Positions 1 through 8,098 of a stretch of 64,000 nt of DNA are shown here, in pieces. The stretch lies in the NCBI RefSeq assembly GCF_008312835.1, contig NZ_VSKS01000007.1, forward strand, positions 248,001 to 312,000, written 5' to 3'. The DNA comes from Streptomyces marokkonensis (GTDB taxonomy: Bacteria; Actinomycetota; Actinomycetes; Streptomycetales; Streptomycetaceae). Position 1 is the stretch's first letter. Every line of letters starts with the position of its first letter. Below the pieces are notes generated by a model, which ran no database searches, was not told the DNA's origin, and worked only from the letters and a program-made list of their open reading frames with translations. A program made the translations under genes and the position numbers.

Positions 1-195
1 GCCTGGACCTCCTGTCTGCTGCTGACCACGGTCCAGGGCGGGGGGTCGGCACGACAGACGGTGGTGCTGCTCGGGCTGCTCGCCGTCTTCCTCGTCCTGC
101 TGCTGTGGTCGACCTGGTGCCTGTGGGAAGCCGGTACGCGCGTCCCCGCGGCCGGGGCGGGAGGAACGGCGAACGCACAGGCCGACCAGCCTTGA
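1..195 (+). CDS. C-terminal end of a membrane protein (5' truncated by window)
   Basis: Frame 1 is open from the first base to a TGA ending at 195, giving 64 codons of a gene that starts upstream of the window. The fragment carries one long hydrophobic stretch (about residues 21-42, rich in Val and Leu, ending in Trp residues) and then a short Ala/Gly-rich tail, so it is the last transmembrane segment and cytoplasmic or exported tail of a membrane protein. The family cannot be named from this piece. A strong hairpin terminator follows within 30 bp, which supports this being the true gene end. Confidence 0.6.
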   Translation, partial: AWTSCLLLTTVQGGGSARQTVVLLGLLAVFLVLLLWSTWCLWEAGTRVPAAGAGGTANAQADQP

Positions 196-222
196 CGAGT
201 ACCGCGGCAGCCGCTGAGCCGG

Positions 223-275
223 ACGCCGTAAGCCCCTGCCGCCGAACTCTGTTCGGCGGCAGGGGCTTACGGCGT
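223..275. terminator. Perfect 25-bp stem terminator
   Basis: A 25-bp inverted repeat (223-247 and 251-275) with a 3-base loop (TCT) and no mismatch. It lies between the end of the rightward gene at 195 and the end of the leftward gene at 316, so it can serve both strands. There is no strong U-tract, as is common in Streptomyces. Confidence 0.9.
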
Positions 276-315
276 CAATCGGCGTGTGCCTCAAGAGGCT
301 TGAGTGCTCCGGAGG

Positions 316-555
316 TCAGAACGGCAGCCGTCCGCGCGCCCGTCGACCCGCGGAGCCGCTGCGGCCGACCGCGCGGGAACTGGAACGGAACGGCTTGCTG
401 AAGAGGCGCCCGAGCGGCCCCGGAGCCTTGGACCCGGCCCGGGAGCCGACGCCGAGGACGCGTTGCGTTCCGTTCTGCGGGTGTCGCGACAGGCGTGGGA
501 CGAGGAAAGCGAGGACGGCGATGACGACGCAGACGACAACGATGCCGACGACCAT
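316..555 (-). CDS. DUF6411-like small membrane protein
   Basis: 79 aa. The first 20 residues form one hydrophobic segment (MVVGIVVVCVVIAVLAFLVP), followed by a basic tail rich in Arg, Ser and Gly that resembles the DUF6411 proteins widespread in Streptomyces. The ATG at 555 was preferred over upstream starts because GGAGG lies about 9 bases ahead and the hydrophobic segment begins exactly there. It is probably a single-pass membrane protein with a positively charged cytoplasmic tail; no function is known. Its 3' end faces the terminator at 223-275. Confidence 0.75.
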   Translation of the reverse strand: MVVGIVVVCVVIAVLAFLVPRLSRHPQNGTQRVLGVGSRAGSKAPGPLGRLFSKPFRSSSRAVGRSGSAGRRARGRLPF

Positions 556-738
556 GGTGGATGCCTCCAGAGTCAGTGGTGCGGACGCCGGACCGGTTGG
601 TCCGTGTGAGACCGCTTGCCCCGATTCCGGCCGGACACGCGCCCGAAGTCGGCGCCCGCGGCGGCAGGGGAAGCGGGGTGGGGGCCGGGCCCGTCCGGTG
701 GTCACGGGCGGAGCCCGACCCCCACGTCGACCGCAGGA

Positions 739-1230
739 TCAGGCCTCGACGATGCGGCGGACGTTCTCCACGGAGCCGCAGTCGGCCTTCAGCCGGCGCT
801 CACGTTCCTCCCAGAAGGCCGCGCCGAGTTCCTCACGCCGCTCCATCGCCACGTTCTCCCGCGCCTGGTTGAGAATGGTGCGTTCCTCCTCGTCGGCGTG
901 ATGGGTCACGGCCTCGACGAGTTCCTCCAGCTTCGTGTCCCACTCCTCGGAGCCGATCTCCCGCACTTCGAGCAGTTCCAGCAGGGCCTTGTTCCCCTCG
1001 TCGTGCTCGTGCTCTCCGTGCTCGACTTCTTCGTCGTCGATGTTCTTGTACCGCTTCAGGGCGGGGTACACCTGGGCCTCCTCGGCCAATGCGTGCGCGA
1101 TCAGCAGGTCCGCGAATTCGCGCAACGCGGAGGCCCGGTCGGCCTCGACACTTCGCATCTCACGGAAGAGGTCCTCCATACGCCGGTGGTCCTGGAGGAT
1201 GAGTTCGACGACGTCCGAAGTCTCGGCCAT
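739..1230 (-). CDS. Hemerythrin (HHE) domain protein
   Basis: 163 aa. The protein shows the helical-bundle hemerythrin pattern with candidate iron ligands H15 (QDHRRMED), H46 and E50 (IAHALAEE), the His/Glu cluster at 71-76, and H110/H111 followed by acidic residues (HHADEEE). In this family the His/Glu/Asp set holds a non-heme di-iron centre that binds O2, NO or senses redox state. The start has AGGAG about 9 bases upstream. It stands alone and next to other small stress-type genes (GlsB-like, DUF6411), which fits a stress or redox role, although this is inferred. Confidence 0.85.
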   Translation of the reverse strand: MAETSDVVELILQDHRRMEDLFREMRSVEADRASALREFADLLIAHALAEEAQVYPALKRYKNIDDEEVEHGEHEHDEGNKALLELLEVREIGSEEWDTKLEELVEAVTHHADEEERTILNQARENVAMERREELGAAFWEERERRLKADCGSVENVRRIVEA

Positions 1231-1431
1231 GGGACTGTGCTCCTTTCCTTGGGAAAAACTCTGCGCCTACCGCATGCCCTCCAGCCGCATTGAGTACTCC
1301 TGACTTTGTGAGGGCCGTACGGTCCGGTCGAATACGTGCGTGCAGACGCGAGCGCCCCCGTCCGAAGACGGGGGCGCTCGAATGCGGCACGTCGGAATGT
1401 CCCGTGCCGGCTTTCGCCGACCGTGGCGCCG

Positions 1432-1716
1432 TTATGCGTGGGCGTGTCCGCGACGATGCCCACGGCCGGTGAACGCCCGGTACAGCGCCAGGAGAATGAC
1501 GGAGCCGATAATGGCCGCGATCCACGTGGAAAGGTCGAAGAAGCCGTCGATGGAGTCGACCCCGAAGATCACCTTGCCGAGGAAGCCGCCCAGAAGCCCT
1601 CCCGCGATACCGATGAGCATGGTGATGATGATCCCGCCCGGGTCCTTACCCGGCATGAGCGCCTTGGCAATGGCCCCGGCGAGCAGACCGATGACTATCC
1701 ACGCGATGATGCCCAT
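1432..1716 (-). CDS. GlsB/YeaQ/YmgE family stress-response membrane protein
   Basis: 94 aa with three hydrophobic segments and the glycine-rich pattern of the transglycosylase-associated family (IIAWIVIGLLAGAIAKALMPG, then GGIIITMLIGIAGGLLGGFLG). The family is a small inner-membrane protein induced by general stress in many bacteria; despite the name no enzymatic activity is shown. The ATG at 1716 was chosen because AGGAG precedes it and the membrane segment starts immediately. The C-terminus is a short His/Arg-rich tail (GRGHRRGHAHA). No operon partner. Confidence 0.85.
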   Translation of the reverse strand: MGIIAWIVIGLLAGAIAKALMPGKDPGGIIITMLIGIAGGLLGGFLGKVIFGVDSIDGFFDLSTWIAAIIGSVILLALYRAFTGRGHRRGHAHA

Positions 1717-1969
1717 CTCACACTCTCCTTGTAGCTGTCGCTTCGACAACCGTGTATCCCCGGATTGCGACTTCTAACGGGAATCGATGGCGAAGCCGGG
1801 CGGGCGCTCGGACGGAACTGACGAGTAATCAACGGATTCCGGCAGCGCGCCACCGCCGTCCACGGGTATCGAGGACACCCGCCTGATGTGCCAAGTCCTC
1901 CCCAGCAAGGCGGAGTTCAGCGCATCCACGCACTCCGCGCCTGCTCCGCCATGTGCCGGCCGTGAGGGG

Positions 1970-2455
1970 TCAGCCGGTGGCGGCCAGACGGCGCCGGAGT
2001 TCCTCCTCCGAGACGTCCTCCAGGTGGGTCAGGAAGACCCATATGTGACCCGAGGGGTCCTTGAGGATGACGGTGCGGTCACCGTGGAACATGTCCGTCG
2101 GCGGCTGGAGGATCTCGGCGCCGGCGGCCTCCGCGCGTTCCGCCAGGCCGTCGACGTCCGGCACGAAGACGTGCAGGGTGACGGAGGTGCCCCCACCGAG
2201 GGAGGCCGGCGCGGCGAAGGCCCCGGCCTCCGCCTCGTCCGTACTCGCGTCGCCCAGCATCAGCGTCGACCGTCCGACGGTGATCTCGGCGTGCAGGATC
2301 CCGCCGCCCGGTGCGTCGATCCGGAAGTCCTCGTGGGCACCGAACGCCCGTTGGTAGAAGGCCATCGCGGCGCGGGCGTCGTCGACCATGATGTGCGGGA
2401 TCACGGCGTAGCGGTAACGGTCGGGAATCTCGGCGTGAGCTGCGCGCTCGGCCAT
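1970..2455 (-). CDS. VOC (glyoxalase/bleomycin-resistance) family protein
   Basis: 161 aa. Two beta-alpha-beta-beta-beta modules of the vicinal oxygen chelate fold are visible: YAVIPHIMVDDARAAMAFYQ at the start of the first, TLHVFVPDVDGLAERAEAAG at the start of the second, and the typical end DPSGHIWVFLTH. It is closest in pattern to the PhnB/YnfI-type VOC proteins, which may be metal-dependent isomerases or dioxygenases or binding proteins; the substrate cannot be told. GAGGAGG lies 7-8 bases before the ATG. Monocistronic. Confidence 0.8.
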   Translation of the reverse strand: MAERAAHAEIPDRYRYAVIPHIMVDDARAAMAFYQRAFGAHEDFRIDAPGGGILHAEITVGRSTLMLGDASTDEAEAGAFAAPASLGGGTSVTLHVFVPDVDGLAERAEAAGAEILQPPTDMFHGDRTVILKDPSGHIWVFLTHLEDVSEEELRRRLAATG

Positions 2456-2754
2456 GACGAACCTCCTCGAAAGGCACCGCCGGTCGGTTCCTGCGGCTGA
2501 GGAACGAACCTAGAAGCTCAAGTTCGCTCGAGGTCAAGCGCCGACCGGCCCCGCGAGCGTGCTGGTCCGGGGCCGGAAGACCTGCCCGACGTCCCGCAGG
2601 TCAGGCAAATGGAGCAGGCTTCCGGATCAGGCGTTGCTTCTGCGCGTCGCGGAAGTTGAGCCGGGAGCACGGCTCACGTACGCGGTCGGGCCCCGGTCCT
2701 CCGCTGCGGCGCCGAGCGGCCCTTGTTCCGCCCCTCTCACCGAAGGCCGTCGCG

Positions 2755-3285
2755 ATGCACCACCGCGCCCACCGTTTCCCCCGGCCGAACGCCCCTCGGG
2801 CGGCGGTTTCGCGGCCGCCGGAACCACGGCTGATCAGCGGCGTCTACGGCCTGGTCCTGGCCAGTGCGCTGGCAGCCGCCCTCGACTCCCCGGACGAGCA
2901 GACCGACCCCGGATCCGACGCGGTGTGGGTCCTGTTCACCGCCGTCGCGGCCGCGGCGGCCCACGGCTACGCCCACGTTCTCGCGCACCGGATGTCGGCG
3001 GACCACAGTGGTGCCGGGGTCGGGCTTCGCGCCATGCTCGCCGAGTGGCCGGTCGTCGCGGCGGCGGTTCCGACCGTGGTCCTCCTGCTGGCCGCGGTGC
3101 CCTCCTGGTGGACGGAGGGCGACGCGGTGAACACCGCCCTGCTGGTCAATACCCTGATCCTGGCGGGGGCCGGGATGTGGACGGCACGTCGCGCGGGCCG
3201 TGGATGGCCGGCCTCACTCCGTGCCGGGGCCGGCGACATGCTCATCGGCCTGGTGATCATCGCCGCCAACGCTCTGATCAAGTAG
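2755..3285 (+). CDS. Hypothetical integral membrane protein
   Basis: 176 aa from the ATG at 2755; an upstream in-frame start at 2656 would add 33 residues of arginine-rich sequence that does not look native. Four hydrophobic segments are visible (about residues 28-44, 56-75, 95-115 and 125-140, with a further one at the C-terminus, MLIGLVIIAANALIK). No motif was recognised. It converges on the reductase gene at 3318, with a small hairpin between them. Confidence 0.6.
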   Translation: MHHRAHRFPRPNAPRAAVSRPPEPRLISGVYGLVLASALAAALDSPDEQTDPGSDAVWVLFTAVAAAAAHGYAHVLAHRMSADHSGAGVGLRAMLAEWPVVAAAVPTVVLLLAAVPSWWTEGDAVNTALLVNTLILAGAGMWTARRAGRGWPASLRAGAGDMLIGLVIIAANALIK

Positions 3286-3317
3286 CGGCCGGTTCGGCAG
3301 ACCGCGGATGCCGGCCG
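3286..3317. terminator. Candidate bidirectional terminator hairpin
   Basis: CGGCCGG at 3286-3292 pairs with CCGGCCG at 3311-3317 across an 18-base loop, exactly between two convergent genes. The stem is short, so this is a moderate candidate. Confidence 0.4.
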
Positions 3318-3932
3318 TCACCGCGAGGACAGCACGCGGTACGTCACGTGCGTGACCAGGCTCGCCGACCGCGACGACACCTGCTCCAGCTCCAGTGGCG
3401 GGACGCCCTCGAACAGGCGCGTGCCTGCGCCGAGCGTGAACGGCACGACGTGCAGTCGCAGCTCGTCGGCCAGGCCGGCGGCGAGGAACTGGTTGATGGT
3501 GTTCGCTCCCCCCTGGATCGCCACATCACCGCCGCCGGCCGCCGCGCGTGCCTGTGCCAGGGCGGACGTGATGCCGTCGGTGACGAAGTGGAACGTCGTG
3601 CCACCGTCCATGGACTGGGGCTCGCGCGCGTGGTGGGTGAGCACGAACACCGGCGCGTGGAAGGGCGGATCGTCACCCCACCAGCCGTTCCACGGCCGGT
3701 CCCACGCGCCACGTACCGGACCGAACATGTTGCGCCCCATGATGAACGCCCTGGCGGCGGCCATCCGGTCGACTTCGGCCCGGTTCTCGTCGGGGGTGTC
3801 GAACATCCAGGCGTGCAGCCGGTTGCCCGAGCCGTCGCCGCCGTCGTCACCGAACGGGCGTTCCTCCGTCTGGTCGTGCCCGGCCGAGTACCCGTCGACC
3901 GAGACCGTGATGTCGCAGATCACCTTGCTCAT
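3318..3932 (-). CDS. RibD C-terminal/dihydrofolate-reductase-fold family protein (paralogue 1)
   Basis: 204 aa. N-terminus ICDITVSVDGYSAG matches the strand and SLDGY-type turn of the RibD-C fold; mid-region RAFIMGRNMFG, GGDVAIQGGANTINQFLAAGLADELRLHVVPFTLGAGTRLF carries the Gly-rich NADPH-binding loop and the conserved end of this family. Members are NADPH-dependent reductases of unknown substrate, distinct from true folate DHFR. The ATG at 3932 has GAGAGGAC upstream. It is the most distant of four members of this fold in the window (others at 12393, 13793, 23877). Confidence 0.85.
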   Translation of the reverse strand: MSKVICDITVSVDGYSAGHDQTEERPFGDDGGDGSGNRLHAWMFDTPDENRAEVDRMAAARAFIMGRNMFGPVRGAWDRPWNGWWGDDPPFHAPVFVLTHHAREPQSMDGGTTFHFVTDGITSALAQARAAAGGGDVAIQGGANTINQFLAAGLADELRLHVVPFTLGAGTRLFEGVPPLELEQVSSRSASLVTHVTYRVLSSR

Positions 3933-4217
3933 GCGCTTGTCCTCTCGCAGCCGCTTCCGTCGGGCGTCATGCTGGGCAGGCCCGTTGCGGGAGGCCCTGC
4001 AGCGTCGTACGCGTCCTACGGTGCTCACCAGAAGGGACTGCCGGGCCGGCCGGAACTCATCGAAGCACGGACGGGCGGCGGCCCGACGCCCCCCGGCGGT
4101 CCGAGTGGATCCGGCAGGCGCCGCAGGAGGCCCCGGACGGCTCCGACCGCGCACTGATCCTGATGACGCAGCAAGATGGAACGACAGGGAGTGTCGGTGA
4201 ACCGGGGAGGTGCGGTG

Positions 4218-5318
4218 ATGCACGACGACACCGAGAACGGCGAGGCCGCCCCGGCACGGGACGATCCGTACGTCGACGAGCCCGACGCCGAGGACCTCGA
4301 CGAGTACGCCGAGCCCGAGCCGCACGACGAGGAGCCGGAGCCCTACGCCACGGCGGACACGGCCACCGCCGCCGACGCGGCCGCTGCCGCTGCCGCCGGT
4401 GTGCATCCGGACGTCTATCTGGACGTTCCGGTGCTGAAGGTCGACGAGATCGACCTGGACGTCGAGAACCTGCGGGCGCATGTCTCGCTGCAGGCCGAAG
4501 TGCTGGATCTGCTGAAGCTGAACGTGGGTGCCGACGTCGCCCTCGGCCGAGTCCACCTGGGCATCACGGGCGTGGAGGCACAGGCCCGGCTCGAGGTGCG
4601 GCTCGACAACGTCGCGATGATCATCGATCGGGTGCTCACCACGCTCGATCGCAACCCGGAGATCCTGCACGAGCTGGCACGGGGCGTGGGATCCGCCGTG
4701 CGGGACGTCGGTGGCGGAGCCCGCCAGGCCGTCGGCGAGTTGGGTACGGGCGCCGGCCGGGCCGTCCAGGACGTCGGCGAGGGCGCCAGGACCGCGGTTC
4801 AGGACGTCGGCCGCGGTGCCGGCCGCGCCGTTGAGGACGTCGGCCGCGGAGCCGGGAGAACCGTCGAGGACGTGGGCCGTGGCGTCGGTTCGGTGGCCGC
4901 GGACGTCGGCCGCGGGGCCGGGAGGGCCGTCGAGGACGTGGGCGGTGGGGCCGGGAGGGCGGTTCAGGAGGTCGGTGGTGAAGTGGTCCCTGAGGCGGTG
5001 GGGGAGGCCGGCCAGGTGGTGGGCGGAGTCGCCGGGAGCGCGGCCGGGCAGGCCCGGAACGTGACCGAAGGGGCGGAGGAGACGCTTGCGGAAGGCGACC
5101 GTGCCGTGGCGGACGCAGCCGGCACGTCCGAGGGCACCGCACGCCGGGCGGAACCGGTCGGACGGAGTGCGGTACGCAGGGCGGGAGCCGGGGACCGGGA
5201 CCCTGCCGTCCGGGGGCAGAGCGGCACCCGCAAGCGTCGGGTGCGCGCCGAGGACGGGAAGCCGGCACCGAGGCCCCGTCGCCGCCGCGCTGCCGAAGAA
5301 GAGGAGGAGCCGCCCTGA
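4218..5318 (+). CDS. Acidic-N-terminus protein with nine 11-residue tandem repeats
   Basis: 366 aa from the ATG at 4218, chosen because GGGGAGG lies 8 bases upstream; an earlier ATG at 4176 lacks this. Residues 1-60 are very acidic. Residues 63-150 form a conserved block (VYLDVPVLKVDEIDLDVENLR through VRLDNVAMIIDRVL) that looks beta/helical. Residues 156-254 are nine units of an 11-residue repeat with consensus GAGRAVEDVGR, seen at DNA level as a 33-bp period from 4683 to 4979. The end is basic (RPRRRR) then acidic (EEEEE). The repeat resembles amphipathic 11-mers of LEA proteins, apolipoproteins and synucleins, which bind lipid or protect against desiccation; that role is inference. No enzyme motif. 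Confidence 0.75.
   Translation: MHDDTENGEAAPARDDPYVDEPDAEDLDEYAEPEPHDEEPEPYATADTATAADAAAAAAAGVHPDVYLDVPVLKVDEIDLDVENLRAHVSLQAEVLDLLKLNVGADVALGRVHLGITGVEAQARLEVRLDNVAMIIDRVLTTLDRNPEILHELARGVGSAVRDVGGGARQAVGELGTGAGRAVQDVGEGARTAVQDVGRGAGRAVEDVGRGAGRTVEDVGRGVGSVAADVGRGAGRAVEDVGGGAGRAVQEVGGEVVPEAVGEAGQVVGGVAGSAAGQARNVTEGAEETLAEGDRAVADAAGTSEGTARRAEPVGRSAVRRAGAGDRDPAVRGQSGTRKRRVRAEDGKPAPRPRRRRAAEEEEEPP
4683..4979 (+). repeat. 33-bp tandem repeat, 9 units, coding
   Basis: Nine consecutive 33-bp units, each coding one 11-residue GAGRAVxDVGR-type unit of the protein at 4218-5318. The inner units (about 4749-4880) are the most alike; the first, second and seventh have drifted. This DNA is prone to slippage and copy-number change. 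Confidence 0.85.
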
Positions 5319-5366
5319 AAGGCTGACGCGCCGGGTCCGCAGGGTGTCGGCCGATCCCCTGCCGGG

Positions 5367-5687
5367 GTGAGCCCGGGCCCGGGAGGCGGGGGAGCGCACA
5401 GCCCGGTGTGGGACATCTCGTTCAGGTCGACGGTCCGCTCCGAACGTCTCCGCTTCGCGGAGGAACCCCGCACCGCCGTCCGCTTCCCCGGCACCGGCGA
5501 GCGGGAGTCGATCAGCCACAGCGACCGGGACCACCTCCCCGAGAAGGTCGTCCCCGGCCGGGACTACCACGACGTCACCGTCGGCTACCGCCTGGAGACC
5601 CGGCTCACCGGGGAGCCTGGTCGCGCACGGAGCGCCGCCGACGGCACGGATGCTCAGCCCTCCGGACGCAGCAGGCCGCGCCGGTAG
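5367..5687 (+). CDS. Conserved hypothetical protein
   Basis: 106 aa from GTG 5367; GTG at 5406 is an alternative start just ahead of the part that looks conserved ([20 protein letters not shown], then [11 protein letters not shown] and [18 protein letters not shown]). A GGGGGAG element at about 5386-5392 would serve the later start. The pattern of alternating charged and hydrophobic residues suggests a small beta-rich domain. It follows the 11-mer-repeat gene by under 90 bp on the same strand and may be co-transcribed. The last 25 residues look degenerate and overlap the 3' end of the L32 gene by 34 bp. Confidence 0.5.
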   Translation: MSPGPGGGGAHSPVWDISFRSTVRSERLRFAEEPRTAVRFPGTGERESISHSDRDHLPEKVVPGRDYHDVTVGYRLETRLTGEPGRARSAADGTDAQPSGRSRPRR

Positions 5688-5824
5688 GCGGGTACGAGGT
5701 GCTGCGGAACCCGGTAGGTCACACCGTCCACGGTGACCGGAACCAGGTTGGGCGCACTCGCCTTCCACTGGGCCCGGCGGTGACGGGTGTTGCTGCGGGA
5801 CATCTTGCGCTTGGGCACGGCCAT
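5654..5824 (-). CDS. rpmF: 50S ribosomal protein L32, zinc-independent (C-minus) paralogue
   Basis: 56 aa. The start [20 protein letters not shown] is the invariant L32 N-terminus. The usual zinc ribbon with four cysteines is missing: the protein has no Cys at all, and continues [27 protein letters not shown]. Such C-minus forms replace the zinc-containing L32 in the ribosome when zinc is scarce, freeing zinc. AAGGAG lies 6-7 bases before the ATG. A Zur-box-like sequence sits about 85 bp upstream (5909-5923), which fits zinc-repressed expression. It is not in an operon with other Zur-controlled ribosomal genes here. Confidence 0.93.
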   Translation of the reverse strand: MAVPKRKMSRSNTRHRRAQWKASAPNLVPVTVDGVTYRVPQHLVPAYRRGLLRPEG

Positions 5825-5908
5825 GGGGTGCTCCTTGGAGTCGAGACGGTCGTGCGGCGTGCGGGCGCACTCGCCCGTCGGACCGCACCGGGTGGGGGCC
5901 ACAGCATA

Positions 5909-5923
5909 CGACAACGATTTTCA
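5909..5923 (-). promoter_or_regulatory. Candidate Zur box upstream of rpmF paralogue
   Basis: The plus-strand 15-mer CGACAACGATTTTCA matches 12 of 15 positions of the actinomycete Zur palindrome TGAAAATGATTTTCA as I recall it, in an otherwise GC-rich region. It lies 85 bp upstream of the C-minus L32 start, the right place to repress its promoter when zinc is plentiful. Confidence 0.65.
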
Positions 5924-5963
5924 TGTGCGACTGACGGCTCACCCCACCGCTGCCCGATCGCGC

Positions 5964-6210
5964 CATGCCGTACCAGAGCCTCGCCGCGAGGGCGGGCGAG
6001 GCGGCCTTGACGACGGCGTGCACCCGCTCGGCCATGACCCGGTCCGCGCCCTCCATCTCGGCGATCTTCGCGAGTACGTCCCGCTCCGCCTGCGCGGACC
6101 TGTCCGCGGCCGAACCGCGCCGCGGCCTTCCGCTCCTGGGCGTGTTCCTTCATCGCGGCCCGCTCCTCGGCCGTGAACCCCTCGTACGCGCCGCTCCTGG
6201 TGCTGCCCAT
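5964..6210 (-). pseudogene. DUF1801/iron-chaperone-like protein, frameshifted and truncated
   Basis: From ATG 6210 the sequence reads MGSTRSGAYEGFTAEERAAM and on to KAAAR, the usual start of the DUF1801 family in Streptomyces. After about base 6113 the family sequence continues in another frame (SAADRSAQAERDVLAKIAEM, then ADRVMAERVHAVVKAASPAL to RLWYGM). One surplus base in a TT pair explains the shift. Homology stops at RLWYGM near 5964, where the family normally has another 80 or so residues; the sequence then runs straight into the Zur box. The gene is therefore broken twice. AGGA-type ribosome site remains upstream of the ATG. Confidence 0.75.
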
Positions 6211-6347
6211 GATTCCTCCCGTGACCGCGTGTCCCGACCGGGCCCGTACGCCTGGCCGGCCCCGGTGCCTGCTGTGCTCACAGGCTCTCCCGCCGGCGCC
6301 ACGGACCGCCTCCGTGCCGACCACGGAAACCACCACGGACGGGACGG

Positions 6348-7121
6348 TCAGGAGCCGGCGTGGTGCGTCCGCGGCGGCTGGTGGGTGCGGGTACGGAGGA
6401 CGAAGGCGCCGAGTGCCGTGACCGTCATGGCGGTCAGCCAGGCCGTGCTGTTGAGCAGAGGGCTCAGGGTGGCGTCCCTGGTGAAGCCCGCGGCGAGGCT
6501 GGTCTGGAGCGAGCCGTAGCTCGGAAGCAGCTCGACCAGGGGTTTGTCGGCGGTGGTACTGGCGACGGGATTCTGCGGTGCGAGGTCGATGATGCTGGTC
6601 ATGATGATCGTGACCAGCCCTTCGACCTCACCGCGCAGGAAGAGGGCCAGGCACATGCCCATGGCCCCGTAGACCAGGCAGACCGCCAGGACCGCCAGGC
6701 CCAGCAGGAAAGGCTGGAGGGGAGTCCAGAACAGCAGCATCCAGGCGGTGGCGTAGGCACTGACCAGCACTGATGCGACCAGGAGCATGGTGAGCTTGGC
6801 ACCCATCAGGGCGGTACGGGGATAGCCGGCGGCAGTCAGGCGACGGTCGAAGGACCTGGTGCGGCGTGCGGCGCTGAACATCAGGAATCCCACGAGGAGG
6901 GACACGGCGTTCAGGGAGCCGCTGATCATCGTGATCTCGTCTCCGCCGGCGCGCAGCCAGGTTCCGGTGGCGCGCAGGCGGAAGGGAAACGTCTTCGGCG
7001 TGGTGAGGGTCTTCGCCACGGTGATCCACAGCGGGATGAAGGCGATCAGGAGCACGGCGGCCAGCCGGTTCTTCGCCATGGCCAGCAGGGCGTACCGGGT
7101 GGCGACCAGGTAGGCGCTCAT
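6348..7121 (-). CDS. ABC-2 type transporter permease
   Basis: 257 aa with about six membrane segments, including AVLLIAFIPLWITVAKTL near the N-terminus, AVSLLVGFLMFSAA, MLLVASVLVSAYATAWMLLFW, FLLGLAVLAVCLVYGAMGMC, and a final one ending FVLRTRTHQ. The layout, with a large loop between the first two segments, fits ABC-2 permeases that export drugs, lipids or peptides. The start ATG overlaps the stop of the ATPase gene by 4 bp (ATGA), so the two are translationally coupled and form one exporter. Substrate unknown. Confidence 0.8.
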   Translation of the reverse strand: MSAYLVATRYALLAMAKNRLAAVLLIAFIPLWITVAKTLTTPKTFPFRLRATGTWLRAGGDEITMISGSLNAVSLLVGFLMFSAARRTRSFDRRLTAAGYPRTALMGAKLTMLLVASVLVSAYATAWMLLFWTPLQPFLLGLAVLAVCLVYGAMGMCLALFLRGEVEGLVTIIMTSIIDLAPQNPVASTTADKPLVELLPSYGSLQTSLAAGFTRDATLSPLLNSTAWLTAMTVTALGAFVLRTRTHQPPRTHHAGS

Positions 7122-7762
7122 GCGGTGTCCGCCGTGGGTGAGGGACCGAGGACGCCGTCGTGCAGATGGTGCAGGACGTCCAGCCGTTCGGCGTCGTGGG
7201 CGAGGTGGGAGATGACGACGACGGTGCGGCCGCGGCTTCGCAGTTCCTGGGCCAGGTCCCAGAACCGCAGGTAGGTCTCCCAGTCGAACCCCTGGTACGG
7301 CTCGTCGAGCAGCACGACGTCCGGGTCGTGCATCAGGGCCAGCACCAGGTTCAGCTTCTGCAGGGTGCCACCGCTGAGGACTTTCACCGGAGTGTCCAGA
7401 TAGCGGGCCGCCGAGAGGCCGTCGATCAGCCGGAGCGCGCGGCCGGGACTCGGGAGACGGTAGGCGACCTGGAAGAGACGCAGGTGCTGGCGCATGGTCA
7501 GTTCCTCGTCCAGGACCGGGTGCTGCGGGCAGTAGCCCCGGGTACCCAGCAGGTCCACGCGTCCGTCGTCGGGGCGCAGGTCGCCGCTGAGGATGCGCAG
7601 CAGGGTGGTCTTGCCGGCGCCGTTCTCTCCGACGATGCCCACCAACTGCCCCGCACGCGCCTCGAAGCTCACCCCGCGCAGGACCTCCCGGGACCCGAAG
7701 CTCTTGCGGACCGCCGTGACGCGCAGCACCACGTCGACGGACGGCGGGCTCGAACCGGCCAC
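7118..7762 (-). CDS. ABC transporter ATP-binding protein
   Basis: 214 aa with a full nucleotide-binding domain: Walker A GENGAGKT (45-52), Q-loop Q80, signature LSGGT (129-133), Walker B VVLLDEP (149-155) and H-loop H186. The short length and the absence of extra domains fit the ATPase of an ABC-2 exporter. It is the first gene of a two-gene operon with the permease, overlapping it by 4 bp. The signature has T in place of the common Q at its end (LSGGT), a tolerated change. Confidence 0.9.
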   Translation of the reverse strand: MAGSSPPSVDVVLRVTAVRKSFGSREVLRGVSFEARAGQLVGIVGENGAGKTTLLRILSGDLRPDDGRVDLLGTRGYCPQHPVLDEELTMRQHLRLFQVAYRLPSPGRALRLIDGLSAARYLDTPVKVLSGGTLQKLNLVLALMHDPDVVLLDEPYQGFDWETYLRFWDLAQELRSRGRTVVVISHLAHDAERLDVLHHLHDGVLGPSPTADTA

Positions 7763-8098
7763 GGGGGCTCCTCGAGGGCGGGGGAGTGCGGAGGTTCCGA
7801 CCAGTCAACGATGCACGAGCCTGTCGGGAAACGTCATGAACGCGTGCGGCGCGCCCTCCGGAACGTGGAAGTGAGCCGGCACGGAGGCTCGGTCCTGAGC
7901 GTCGTCCTGCGGCCGGGACGGCCCATCCCCGAGAGCGCCCGACGGATCGCTGACGCCGCAGCTCCATCGCACTGTCCATGTCACACTTCGCCGTCGCCCG
8001 CGGACCGCGCCCTCCTGTCCTGACCAGGTAAAAAGGGCACTTTGGGTGAGGTCGACGAAACTCGGGGAAAAAGATGCGGCAGCCGACGGGAGGTTGTC
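7763..8098. other. Intergenic region between divergent ABC operon and phosphatase gene
   Basis: 336 bp that must hold both the leftward promoter of the ABC operon and the rightward promoter of the phosphatase. I see no clear operator palindrome and no convincing small gene. Confidence 0.4.

Noticed and set aside
3318-6056. A 912-codon minus-strand open frame covering three genes
   Set aside because: It joins the end of the DUF1801 remnant, the antisense of the 11-mer-repeat gene and the real reductase at 3318-3932. The middle is an artefact of high GC; only the two ends have family signals.
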